A DNA stretch of 64,000 nucleotides from Rhodamnia argentea (lineage: Eukaryota > Streptophyta > Magnoliopsida > Myrtales > Myrtaceae): the NCBI RefSeq assembly GCF_020921035.1, contig NC_063158.1, positions 26,522,962 to 26,586,961 of the forward strand, in the 5' to 3' direction. A program made the position numbers and the translations under genes. The notes under the pieces are model-generated. The model was not told the DNA's origin. It saw only the letters and a list, made by a program, of their open reading frames with translations, and ran no database searches. Of this stretch, positions 12,701-23,257 are shown in pieces (position 1 is the first letter of the stretch; every line of letters begins with the position of its first letter).

Positions 12701-15529
12701 CTCTACGTTACACGATTAGTTTGTTCACAGTGGAATTTGCTGTCTACTTTGAACTTTTGTACTGACAAAATGCTCTCTGTGTTGTTGCATCTGATGTATT
12801 TTCTTCATTAGTTCCCATTTTTTGTAACAGTTGTCAGACTGACTTGACTTTATATAATACCTTTGGGTGGACATGCAGACATGCTCAATCATTCTTTCCA
12901 ACCAAATTGTTTTCTACATTGGCGCTTTAAGGATCACATGCTTGAGGTGATGATCAATGCTGGACAAAGGATAAGAAAGGGAGATGAGGTAATGGTTACA
13001 TTTTCTCTACTGCAAAATCACCTTTCAACAAATTAATGTTTCTTGTAATTGTTAGAGACAGGCCAATGAATCTAAGTGTTATGCACTGAATGTCTAAACC
13101 ATCAAGTAGTACACTTGATAGATTGAACCAAGGCCCTGACATGTCGTGGAATGTCAGATGGCATGGTGGTTTAGTCTATGATCATTCTCAAACGATTGGC
13201 ATTGTTTTTTGCCTGCTAGCTGGAACCAACACTTGGTGATTCTGACATGTTAGATGTGAAGGTGCTTAAATTTCAGGGCTTATACAGTTCTGGACCTGGA
13301 GCAGTTACTTATGTCAGTGCTAGTGATGTTACTCTAGCTCATGGGGCGAGGGATTTTTGAAAGAGTCTTTTTTTGTCTTGTAAATGAACAATAGGGACAA
13401 TGATAGACTGTAATGTTGTAAAGTCTTTCAATTTTACAGATGACACTCAATTACCTTGGTAGCCAGAAGAATAACATTTTCATGCAAAGATACGGCTTTT
13501 CATCACCAGAGGTAAGTTAATGGTGATTAGACTGTGAATATATTATTTGCTTATGTTTAAAATCATCAATTATGCAAGCTGCTTAACTGAGTTGCTTGTC
13601 TCTATGCATGCGGCAACTGATACAACTTACAGTTAGGGTTATGCCTCATGGTCACTGGAGTGGTATTTATACAATCGGTGGCCTCTGTTCCTCATAGTCA
13701 CCGGAGTGGTATTTATACATTTGCTGTCCAGCATAGGCCTATGGTTTTGTGCTTCATCCAGGACAACTTTGGCTAGCTAACAGTATTATACTGCGAGTAC
13801 CACCTTCTATAGAGTTCTAAACACATGGGCAGTTTGGTGAATTGCCTTTTTTAGAATGAAAACTTATACTAGAAAGAATATTATCTAATTGAATGGTTTG
13901 ATAGGATGGAACTTTAAAAGAACATGTATAAGATGGTGTCTGCAGAAAGGTAACTGCTGCTACTCTGGCACTGACAAATGAGGCAGAACCAGTGGAAAAT
14001 GCTATTCCATGGTGACAATTAATGAGAATTAAGTAGCATGCATGGAGATCAGTCTGAAAATACTTTTAAAGTGGTCTGTCATGCCTAGACAAACAAAGCA
14101 TCACTTCTTTTGAGACTCAATTCAAAATTGTCCATTTTAGATGCCATTCGACCTTGGTGCTGGTTGCTCGCAAAACTTGTCAAGAATCTATAATTTGATT
14201 GAAAATGAAAGATTGATAATTGAGGTGAAACAAATTAGAAAACTCTTAATAATTACCTTGCCAGAACTTTGACATTAAAACTCCAGAACAAGTTGTCAAC
14301 AATTTCAGCCAACTCCAGATGTTCTTTCATCACAACCCTTTGCTTTTGGTTCTTACATCATTGCTAGCAAGATGCCAAAAATTTCATCCTACTCCACTTA
14401 TGTTTGTGATCGAACGCGTCTAAATGACTCTTTAACTTATGATATTGCAAACTGAACAGCATATGTCAGGAGTGAGGCCATGGTTGATGCTTTAGAAAAC
14501 CTCTACATCTGAAGCCATCAATAGCCCTTAGCATATACATAGTCCTCTTTGTCATCTAGAGAGCTTTCTTGCAAGGGGTGATTGATCTTGTATGATCTAT
14601 TCGTGAAATATGGATCTGCCTGTGTTACTTCAGTGTTGCATAGAACATATGACTTATTTTAGACAGTATTAACGTGTCTTGTTGGTCATGAAGCGTGAGT
14701 ATGGTGATCTTTTGACTACTTGTGGAATCGTTCTTCAGTTTCCACCTTGTACTAGCAGTAATTTAAGTATCCTCGTAGAGCTAACTCTACATATTGCTTA
14801 ATTATGGCAGAATCCTTGGGATGTTATCGAGTTCTCTGGAAATGCTCGCATTCATTTGGATTCCTTCCTGTCTGTCTTTAACATATCTGGCCTTCCTGAT
14901 GAGTATTACCATAAGAGTATGAACTGGACCAATCCCCTCATCATTGTTCCACTTTATAACAGCACCCTGGGCATCTTACTCTACCATTATTGTCTGAAAC
15001 TCATAAACAGGTCCAGATCATCTACCCAATGTTGGAGGCACTTTCATGGATGGAGCTGTTCTTGCAGCTGCAAGAGCATTACCCACTTGGTCAGATAGAG
15101 ATCTGCCTGCACTGCCCAGCATGGAAAGAAAGGCAGCAAAAGAATTGCAAGAAGAATGCCAACAGATGCTTGTGCAGTTCCCTACAACATTGGAGCAAGA
15201 CCAGGAAATACTAGGTAAAGAAAACTTTACACTAAACCCAGTTGCTTGGTTGATTATCATTTGATACGTGTGATATCTACTTTAATGCTATTTGCAGATT
15301 CCATGCCACAGAGTAGGACATTCGAAGCTGCAATCAAGTAAGTTTTATTCACCTGGGCATCCCAGGAACTTCATGCTTTTTGTGTACCAAAGTGTTGATA
15401 TCTGTTATTTCCAGTGGTCCGTGACAAAGTATGATCTTTGATTTTGGCAGGTATAGGCTTCATCGGAAGCTGTACATACAAAAGGTCATCCAGGCATTGG
15501 ATATGTATCAAGAGCTTCTATTGTATTAG
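9746..15529 (+). CDS. PTAC14: PTAC14, plastid transcriptionally active chromosome SET-domain protein
   Basis: Thirteen exons give 490 aa: 9746-9805, 9967-10134, 10485-10622, 10850-10975, 11131-11259, 12326-12415, 12512-12662, 12879-12988, 13440-13511, 14811-14916, 15011-15214, 15298-15337, 15451-15529. After a transit-peptide-like N-terminus the protein shows DPDFYKIGYVRSMRAYGIEF, then the SET core (MEIPLELMLTIRQKPPWMFF, MLNHSFQPNCFLHWRFKD with the NHS motif) and a Rubisco-LSMT-type C-terminal domain ending ALDMYQELLLY. It matches remembered Arabidopsis PTAC14 (At4g20130) along its length. PTAC14 is an accessory subunit of the plastid-encoded RNA polymerase and is needed for plastid gene expression. 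Exon 1 and its boundary with exon 2 are the least certain: the frame between them has a stop near 9899, so an intron is required. Confidence 0.92.
9831..9855. repeat. (CT)n microsatellite in PTAC14 intron 1
   Basis: A CT run followed at once by a GC-only stretch (GCGCGGGCGCGCGGGG). This is a likely source of length variation and of assembly error. Confidence 0.85.
13644..13720. repeat. Short direct repeat in PTAC14 intron 9
   Basis: The words CCTCATGGTCACTGGAGTGG and CCTCATAGTCACCGGAGTGG, each followed by TATTTATACA, lie about 46 bp apart. This looks like a local tandem duplication that has since diverged by a few bases. Confidence 0.7.
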
Positions 15530-16444
15530 TTCACACATTTTCAAACCATAGTGCACCAAATCTTTTGAGAGAGCAGAGGTCTACTCCAGTTTTGAGTGTT
15601 GAGGTGAACCTTTCACGTTAGTAGTTATGGCTTTAGTGTAGCAAGTTAGCAACAACAGTATGGACTTTTTTCTTTCCTGTTCTTCTGGGTTTTGGTGTAA
15701 ACATATAGTAAGGCGGTTCTACAGTCCCGTGGGTTTATGCACGGGCGATTTGCCCCATCTCTTGCATCTTGTCTTCTGTCTGTAGCTGCCATCATTAGTT
15801 TCACACTGTATCAATGGAAAGCCACCATGTTACAGAACCTGAAGAAAACCGAAGAGACCGAGATAAACAAACCAGAGAGCTGATCTACCGAGCATCAAGT
15901 ATAACATCCTGAGTAAAGATTAGAAGATTTAAGAGTTTTCCCCTGGAAAAGGAAGAGTTAGAAGATGAGAAGTTAAGAGAAAGATGAAGATCATTCAGAG
16001 GAGGTCTATTGAATCTTGAGATGAAGGCACTAGGCAGCGTCCACTCTTAAGGGGAAAACATCTTAAACGTGAATATTGTTTGTAGAAAGCCCATTTCGAG
16101 CTGTCATCGGAGGTCTGTTGTGAATCTTCTTGTCAAAGACGCTCATAGAGAGGATGGTGTAAGTATTTTACATTTTCCATGCAAAAAGCATTGACTTATT
16201 GGAGACACACCCAAGTTTAAGAATAATTTTTTTTATTTATCTTTAATTTCGAGGAAAATTGAAATGGCTTCAACCTTAATGTTTACGAAGAGCTTTTGTT
16301 TTTTAAGAAGCTTAGTAAGAAATTGGAGTACGGACAACAAAGCTCCACCCTCAAGAGTGGCCCATTAGCATTAGCCCATGAAAAGTGGCTCCTTTTCGTG
16401 CAAGTCAGCTCAGCTGTCTCATCGTCTCCCTCCTCCTCTCTTCC
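15530..16444. other. PTAC14 3' flank and intergenic DNA
   Basis: Includes the presumed PTAC14 3' UTR. No gene or recognisable repeat is seen before the inverted-repeat element that starts at 16445. Confidence 0.6.
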
Positions 16445-16586
16445 GAGAAAATATTGGGTACCCACGGGGTGCCACCTCATTTTTACCCACATCCATTCAG
16501 CGAAGGACACGTGTCTAATGGGCCCACAATTCAGATTTTTCAGCATACTCTTCCCAACTCACTTTCCTTTTTTCATAAACACCCCT
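16445..16586 (+). repeat. Left 142-bp inverted repeat of the Pack-type element
   Basis: Runs from GAGAAAATATTGGG to CATAAACACCCCT and pairs with 20091-20232 on the opposite strand with only a few mismatches and small indels. Open frames across either copy translate to similar peptides (WVPTGC, KDTCLM, FPINTP-like), which is an effect of the repeat and not a gene. Confidence 0.85.
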
Positions 16587-16628
16587 CCCTCTTTCTTCTT
16601 CCCTTCTTCCTCACCCACGGGCCACGAC

Positions 16629-19545
16629 TAGACGCGGCCGGTTCGGTGGAACCGCCGGTTCCGGTTCAGGAACCGGCCGTGAAAAATGGCGGTTCCGGTT
16701 CCGAACCGGAACCGGCGGTTCCCGGGCGGTTCGGTTCCGCTTGGAACCGCCGGTTCATTCCGATTCATTTTTAATAATAATTTTTAAAATAATAAATAAT
16801 AAAATAAATATAATAAATTATAAATTATAAAATACAATTAAATTGTACATTGTAATAAAATATGGGAAAAAAAAAAAGAAGGAATGGGCTTGAACTTAAT
16901 GAATTATCATTAAGCGACATACATATCTTCTTGGGGATAGAAGAATCAAAGCCCATGTAGTTTTTTTTTATCTTTGAGAACCCCAACTTACCTCATCGTC
17001 AATCGTCGCTACCCGTTGTGGTACCCGTGGCGGTGGTATCTCCAACATCATCGCTAAAAAATTCGTGTTCACGATCTAACTCTTGGTGTCGATATTTCGC
17101 CCTCGTCCAATCGCCGACACAAGTTTGAGCTTCCACGAGTCGGGCTTAATCTTGAACGGCGAGAGTCCAAAATTAATCCTCCCGAACTAAATGCTTGTTC
17201 AACTGCAACCGTTGAAGAAGGGGTTGCTAATATTTGAGCGATGAGGGCGAGAACTGGATACTCGATTTGGTGACTCTTCCACCACTTCAGATTTCGAAAT
17301 CGTACTATGTTACGCATCACGAAACTCAAATTGAGTGGTTAAATATTTTTCTAATTCGGAAATATTACCTGTTGCCCCTTTTTTTTTTTTGCCTACTCTT
17401 AAGCATATTATACCCTCTACTAAGTGAACTACCACCTTCGCTACGTGAGGCGGTAGATTGTAAAGATCCGGAATCACTTAAACCATATCTACTACAAAAT
17501 TCTCCATATAATGCTACTATAGATTCTTTAACATGTCCTAATATATTTAAAATATCTATTGAATCATCCAAATGTAAACAATCATGATAATACACATTCA
17601 AATAATCTTGTAAACCGTCTAATTTAATACGTGGATCAAAAACAATACCAACTAAATAGACAAGAGGAATTTGCAAATAATAATGCAACCATTTTTCTCG
17701 CATTACTAAAATAGTTTGACCTAATTCGGTATCTTTTTCATATTCACTAAAAACACTACTAATATTAACACACTCTATTAAAAATAAATGCGTTGTAGGA
17801 TAATAAATACCAGATAAAGTCTTAGTAGCATCATTAAAAAATTTCAAAATATCTAAAATTTTCTTGCAAACGTCCCAATGTTGAGGAAGTAAAGTAATTT
17901 CGGGAATATTTTGTGAAATAAACATACATAATAAATCTTTATATTCAAAAGTTTGCAGAAGCAACTCGTACGTAGAATTCTAACGAGTCGGAATATCTTT
18001 TGGAAATCTTCTTGGCCTTCTCCCATTTTGTTTACAAAATTTTCCCCATGATTTCATACATTGGGGACGACTCCATAAAAATTTAATTGCACTTTTTATT
18101 GGGGCGAGAGAAGTGTCAAGAGTTCGTAAACCATTTTGTACACATAAATTTAAAACATGACAAGCACATCTAATGTGAAAAAATTGTCCGCCAAAAGTGG
18201 GTTTGCAAATATTTTCTAATTCGGGGAATAGAAGCGGTATTTGCGGCGGCATTATCAAAACCAATTGAAAATACTTTATTTATTAAATTATATTCTTCTA
18301 AAACTTGCCTAATTATTCTATAAATATTATGAGCCGAATGACTTTCATCAAAAACTCGGAATGCAATAAGTCTTTTTTGAATCATCCAATTGTCATCTAT
18401 CCAATGACACGTGACACCCATATAACAATGAATTTGCCAAGGATCACTCCAAATATCGCTACCTATATGCACACGTCCATTGAATTCCACAAAAAATTTT
18501 GCTAAAGATTTTTTTCCTTTTTATAAAGATGAAAAACTTCGCGTTTAAGAGTATTTTTTGGAATAGTTGGCGCTTGCGGAACCAACGCAGTATTTATCAA
18601 ATATTTCATATTAAAATTTTCACCAAGTATTAAACGGAGCATGATCAAGGGCAACATATTCACCTAATGTTTGTTTATAAAGTGCTTCGTTGAAACGAAA
18701 TAAAGGATGAGGCTTAGAAGTGGCGTACCCGGAAATTTGTTGTTGCGTATTGTCGATCCCCGCTTGCGTTGGATGTTTTTTCGTCAAATGCCGACGGAAT
18801 GTTCCGTAGCCGTCTCCTTTCGTGAATTTATAAGTTTGCGAACAATATTTACATTTTACATTATACTTACCTTCGACTTCATCACGTACCTTGTCGAAGT
18901 GTAGCCATAAGTCCGATGTATTATCTCGGCCCTTCCGTTCCGGCTCATTTGCCGTTGACGTTTCTTCGACACCAGTGGGAGGATGAAGACTTTCTTGTGT
19001 TGGGATGTGCTCGACGTTCGGAATCGGGACATAGTTGATATTATCGTCGTCGTCTTCCCAACTTGCATACTCACGAGGATCGTATTCATGAAAGGGATAG
19101 TCGGAATCTCCCATAGCCATCTTGCCCTTGTCGCATTTCTCGCTTCCACTTGCCATTTTTGAGAGAATTGATCGGGATTGAGAGAATTGGGAGAATTTGA
19201 GCGATTTGAGAGGATTTCGGAGAGAATTCAAGAGATTGTTCGGAGAGAATTTGTGACAAAAAATGAAAGGGAAGCATATGTATTTATAGGCAAGAATCAT
19301 TTTTTTTTTTATTATTATTTTTTAAAAAATGAAAAGCAACGGCCCAAAGCCGCCGCGGGGGAGTGGGGCCGGGCGAGAGCCCAACGGCTCCGCCCCGCCC
19401 TTTTTTTTTTTTTTTTTTTGCGGTTCGGAATCGGCCCGGAACCGCCGGTTCCGGGCCGGTTCCCACGTTTCCGGAACCGTGGGCCCGGTCAACGGGCCGG
19501 TCAACGGGCCAGTTCCGGGCCCACGGGCCCAAATGGCACTCACTA
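16629..19545 (-). mobile_element. hAT transposon, copy 1 (minus orientation), 8-bp TSD
   Basis: A 2917-bp element flanked by a perfect 8-bp duplication GCCACGAC at 16621-16628 and 19546-19553, the hallmark length for hAT. Both outer ends start with TAG when read inwards (TAGACGCGG and TAGTGAGTGCC), but the terminal inverted repeats are otherwise weak. Both subterminal regions are packed with CGGTTCC/GGAACCG words in alternating orientation, a common hAT arrangement thought to bind transposase. It is inserted inside the Pack-type inverted-repeat element and is therefore younger than it. Confidence 0.9.
17069..19156 (-). pseudogene. hAT transposase (BED zinc finger, RICESLEEPER-like), broken
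   Basis: Read on the minus strand from the ATG at 19156. An acidic N-terminus precedes a BED zinc finger (VKCKYCSQTYKF, later FRRHLTKKHP, so the CxxC and HxxxxH ligands are intact). The body follows in shifting frames (WSDPWQIHCYMGV, IGFDNAAANTAS, LLPQHWDVCKKILDILKFFN, VGIVFDPRIKLD), and the C-terminal hATC dimerisation region reads TPSSTVAVEQAFSSGG near 17190. At least three breaks (near 18620, 18180 and 17970) and a further one before the hATC part disable it. The family normally has about 650-700 residues, so the coding length is near full. Confidence 0.88.
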
Positions 19546-19576
19546 GCCACGACCCCCCTCTCCCCTCTTTCTTCTT

Positions 19577-19745
19577 CCTTGGTCTTGCTCGCCCACGACC
19601 CTGCCGACGAGCTGGTCCTCATCCATGCCGAGTAAGACAAGCTTCACGGCGAGATGCTCAATCTCCAGCACGTCGCCGCTTTGCTCCCCCGCACCAACAT
19701 CTCCGCGTCCGTGGACTAATCCATCGCCGGCTCGTCGCTGAGGCC
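19577..19745 (+). pseudogene. Captured L-lactate dehydrogenase fragment
   Basis: The plus frame reads LLAHDPADELVLIHAE, stop, DKLHGEMLNLQHVAALLPRT, then NISASVD, stop, SIAGS. This matches the conserved NAD-binding region of plant L-lactate dehydrogenase (DELVLID, DKLxGEMLDLQHAAAFLPRT), with a one-codon loss and two stops. It is very GC-rich compared with its surroundings, as expected for an exon piece taken from another locus. It lies between the hAT insertion and the right inverted repeat, so it is internal cargo of the Pack-type element. Confidence 0.75.
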
Positions 19746-20090
19746 AAGATCCTGGAGTGAAGCAAACACCGACTTCCATCGCCCGTATAAACCCAAAATT
19801 GAATCGCAGCGGAAATATGAACAAGGGCAGCAACAATCAAAGAAAAGATCTCTGAATTAGCACAGTTTCTTCTTTCATGAACCATTTAGAAGCAAATAAA
19901 AGAAAAAATTGCTGGCCTCTCTTTGTTTCTCTCTATCTCTAATGTGTATATGCGACAATGATCTTAAAAGACACTATTTCCCAGTTCTTTTAGGGCTTTT
20001 TCTTCGCCCTCGCTTGGTGATTCGCAGGAGGCGACGGCGGAGGGGCAGCGTGGTTCGCCGACGAGAGAGCAGGGCGGGGTCGCAGGCGAA

Positions 20091-20232
20091 AGGGGTGTTT
20101 ATGGAAAAAGGAAAGTGGGTTGGGGAGAGTGTGCTGAAAAAATCTGAGTTGTGGGCCATGAGACACGTGTCCTTCACTGAATGGATGGGGGTAAAAATGC
20201 GCTGGCACCCCGTGGGTACCCAATATTTTCTC
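20091..20232 (-). repeat. Right 142-bp inverted repeat of the Pack-type element
   Basis: Reverse complement of 16445-16586. It lies just upstream of the mS33 5' UTR and so may supply upstream promoter sequence to that gene. Confidence 0.85.
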
Positions 20233-20270
20233 CTTCTCTTCCCACCACAACAAAACCTAATGCCTCTTCC

Positions 20271-20293
20271 ACTCTCTCTCTCTCTCTCTCTCT
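20271..20293. repeat. (CT)n in the mS33 5' region
   Basis: A CT run about 270 bp before the mS33 ATG, probably in the promoter or 5' UTR. CT-rich leaders are common in plant ribosomal protein genes. Confidence 0.75.
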
Positions 20294-20563
20294 TTGTTTT
20301 TGCTGAAACAGACGGAGCCAGTGCTCGACTTCCTCCCAACTCGCCGGAGGGACGGAGTCTCCAAGTGAAGAAGTCAAGAGGTTCTTCTCATCTTCCTTCT
20401 CCTCCGCTCTTTCTCATCGCGGTCCGAGCTTTTAGTCTGCCATCTCTCGTCTCCCGTTTCATTTTGCTTCCCATTTGAGGTAAAGTAGATGGCTTTCTTG
20501 CTCAATTGATGAAATATTTGTGCTTGTGATTGTATTGATTCTCAGAGTGGGGAGTGAAGGAGA

Positions 20564-21829
20564 ATGGATGGGGGCGGCGGCCTGAAGAGCTTAATAGCTG
20601 CTGCGGTGACGAGGGGGGTGACGGAGGCGAGAGCGAGGATCTTCGGGCATAGTGTGAATCCCACGGCGCAGCGATCCCCGCACAAGCTTCTCAGCAAGAA
20701 GCTCATCGGCGAGAAAGTCGCTCAGTGGTACCCCTATGACATCAAGAAGGATGACCCTCTCGTCATGGCCCGTCAAGAACAAGAGTAACCCCCCGCTCTC
20801 TCTCTCTCTCTCTCTCTCTCAAGCGGACATAACGAGATATGCATCTTTATGTATATGTGGCGAGGCATGCCTGACTTTGTGGCATTCGGTTTCACTGTAT
20901 TTGGCCTTTTCAAGATTAGACTGTTGCCTGAAAGTATGGGGCTGTTACCTAGTGAAGGAGGAGGTTCCTGCTTTAATGCTATTGTAGAATTAGAGGGGAC
21001 AAACGTGAGATTGCTTACTGAATGTGGGGATCTCGGGTGCACAACGACGAATCCAAGAAACTCTGTACATTGTGCAGTGACCAATACGTGAAAGCGGGTT
21101 GATCATCTATTGAGCTCCTGCCGTTCCATCATATGTTGCCAGGAAATCCTGCTATAGCTTTGCATGCTCAATCCATCTCTTCTGCTATTGTCTTGGACGA
21201 ACTTTCCAATGGCATCAAGGGGATGCCAATTGTGTAAAATCCTGTATGCTTTGTTACAGGATAAATAATGTAAGATGAGATTTCAACAGTTAATAAGTAT
21301 CTGGGTTTGGTGTTCGGTTTGCATTTGTACTGAAATGGAAGTTTTGGCGCATATTCTTTTTGAGTTATTTCTTGAGTCTCATTGTATGCTGCAAGTAGGG
21401 ATATCTCCAGTACAAAAAGCAGGTTCCAGTGTTAGTGCAGTTTTCTTTGTTTTTTCCCGGATGTTTGCTGAATCAGTTGTGTGCTGAAATTATCCGTGAC
21501 CAGTAATATTTTGCCTCTAGTCAGCGGAAGACAAAAAGGAAAACGAGTATATGGCATTATCCCTAGCTTAGTTTCTTCACCATATGAACTTTTTTTTCAC
21601 TCTCTCTATTGGAGCTTACTAGCTGGGATGACATCCATATTTGACGTCTGCTTATCATGTGAGATAACGATTGTTTTTGTATGATTGTGCACTATGTACT
21701 GTGCTATCTGACATTTTTTTCCTTGGGCTCTTTTCTAGGCGCTTATCAAAGCTTGAAATGTTGAAGCGTCGTGGGAAGGGACCACCCAAGAAGGGCCAAG
21801 GAAAACGGGCTAAGAAGCGCAACAAATGA
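20564..21829 (+). CDS. mS33: Mitochondrial small-subunit ribosomal protein mS33
   Basis: Two exons, 20564-20784 and 21739-21829, give 103 aa. The protein reads GGGGLKSLIAAAVTRGVTEA, then IFGHSVNPT, KLIGEKVAQWYPYDIKKDDP, ERLSKLEMLKRRGKGPPKKG and a very basic tail ending KKRNK. This is the plant form of the S27/S33 family (Arabidopsis At5g44710 from memory), a protein of the mitochondrial ribosome head. Exon 1 ends GA and joins G to give a Glu codon. A 5' UTR intron at about 20479-20545 (GAG|GTAAAG to TTCTCAG) is likely. A (CT)n run lies at the start of the coding intron. Nothing suggests the gene is damaged by the neighbouring transposon nest. Confidence 0.93.
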
Positions 21830-23257
21830 AAGTGGGATACTCACTTTATCACATTTGACTCATTGTATCAGTTAGAATTTTATTATTGGCGGTTGATATT
21901 CTTTTTATCTAGCTCCCTTTTTCCTTCCCCTTTTATTATAAATATGTTCTGGGCGAAATGAATGGGACATGTCATTGAATAGCATTTGAGCCATGACTTG
22001 ACTTTGTCCATATAACTCTATCCCATTAAAAAATCAGCTGTTGTTTATCAGTTTGCATGGTGCTAAGCACCATAGACTGCAGATTGCTGGTATCTCAGCC
22101 TTAGAAAATTTTGATTGAGTTTGGTTGAGTAATGCTTTCACCCTTCAGTATGGATTGGTTGGACATGCATCACAAACTCAGCTGAATTACGGATGTTGAT
22201 TGTCTTGCGCGATTACCAGAAACATGTTACGAACCCAAAGTGTGAGATAGTCCCTTGTAATTCCAAGTCAATTTTCATGCTTTCATCTGTTACAAAATCC
22301 ACTTCAGGAGCCAGTAGGCATGTAGTCCAACAAAGAGGAAGACAAAATCTCAGGGGATGACACAAAACCGTTTCTGAATTGAATTGGAAGCTTTGGGATT
22401 CGTTCTGTGTTTACGGAATGCACCATGAGGAACAAGAAACCAATGGAAATGCATCCTAGTCAAAGTGTTGGTGTTCTGAGTGATTCAGTGTAGCAACAGG
22501 GGTTTCCTACTTACTATATCCATGTAAATTATGTCCCCTATCTCTATGAAGGAATTATTCCATAAAAAGAAAGACCAACTCAATACAATTTCACACTCGA
22601 CGTTCGACTTGTGATTTCTCTTAGAGAAGTAGAGGTGGCAAGGGCTGGAAGAAGAATCCCTCTAGAGAGCAAGAGTGGAATGTACGGAGTGGAGTTTGCA
22701 CGAATCTAAGGAGATTTATACATAACAATGAACCTAGTAGTTAAATAATAATCGAATTGAGTGCGACTTCTGCTGATCAAAAAACGTTTCCCAAAGTTGT
22801 GTTGCAAACAGATGGCTTCATTTATATCTTGTATTGTTTGTGTCCCCGGAACATGCTGGAGTGATGGTGGAATGTAGAGTTGCTATTGTGCGTTGTAGTT
22901 CTTTCTTACATTATGACCGAGCATCAATAGGAGGTACACAGCTCAGCACAATAATTCTTGTGAGATACATCATTTGAGTCCCAACTTTTTGTTCATTGGT
23001 ACGCTTCTCTTGGCACTGATTTCCAGTATTCTCTGTGAAATAAATGCAGGGAAACTTCTCACCGACTGCAGAAATTTTGCTCAAAAGGCAGCAGCAGAAT
23101 GAAAGCAGGTGGTGCTATGGAGGCTAAATAGCAAAAACACTATTTAACTTTGTTATTTCTGGCAAGGAAGAGACAGGTTCTTGCTATAATCTATCTAAAA
23201 CTTGCTGAAGTTCCTAAATGGCGGATGAGTATTTAGATCTCATAAGTGTGAGACCTT
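21830..23257. other. Intergenic region between convergent mS33 and amino acid transporter genes
   Basis: Holds the two 3' flanks. I see no ORF with family features, no tRNA-like fold and no clear repeat. Confidence 0.6.

Larger units (their letters stand above)
16445..20232. mobile_element. Terminal-inverted-repeat element carrying a gene fragment, split by a hAT insertion
   Basis: The 142-bp segments 16445-16586 and 20091-20232 are near-perfect reverse complements; both start GAGAAAATATTGGGTACCCA at the outer end. Removing the hAT element between them leaves an element of about 0.86 kb whose inside holds a GC-rich fragment of a lactate dehydrogenase coding sequence (19577-19745). Long inverted repeats beginning GAGA and a captured exon fit a Pack-MULE. 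The flanks share TCTCTTCC (16437-16444 and 20235-20242), but the right copy is 2 bp off the repeat end and both lie in CT-rich DNA, so the target duplication is only tentative. The right repeat ends about 330 bp before the mS33 start codon. Confidence 0.7.

Noticed and set aside
16445-16586. LTR of a retrotransposon
   Set aside because: The partner copy at 20091-20232 is inverted, not direct, so it cannot be an LTR pair.
19284-19640. Several Gly/Pro/Arg-rich frames on both strands
   Set aside because: They cross the GC-rich subterminal repeats of the hAT element and have no protein-family features.
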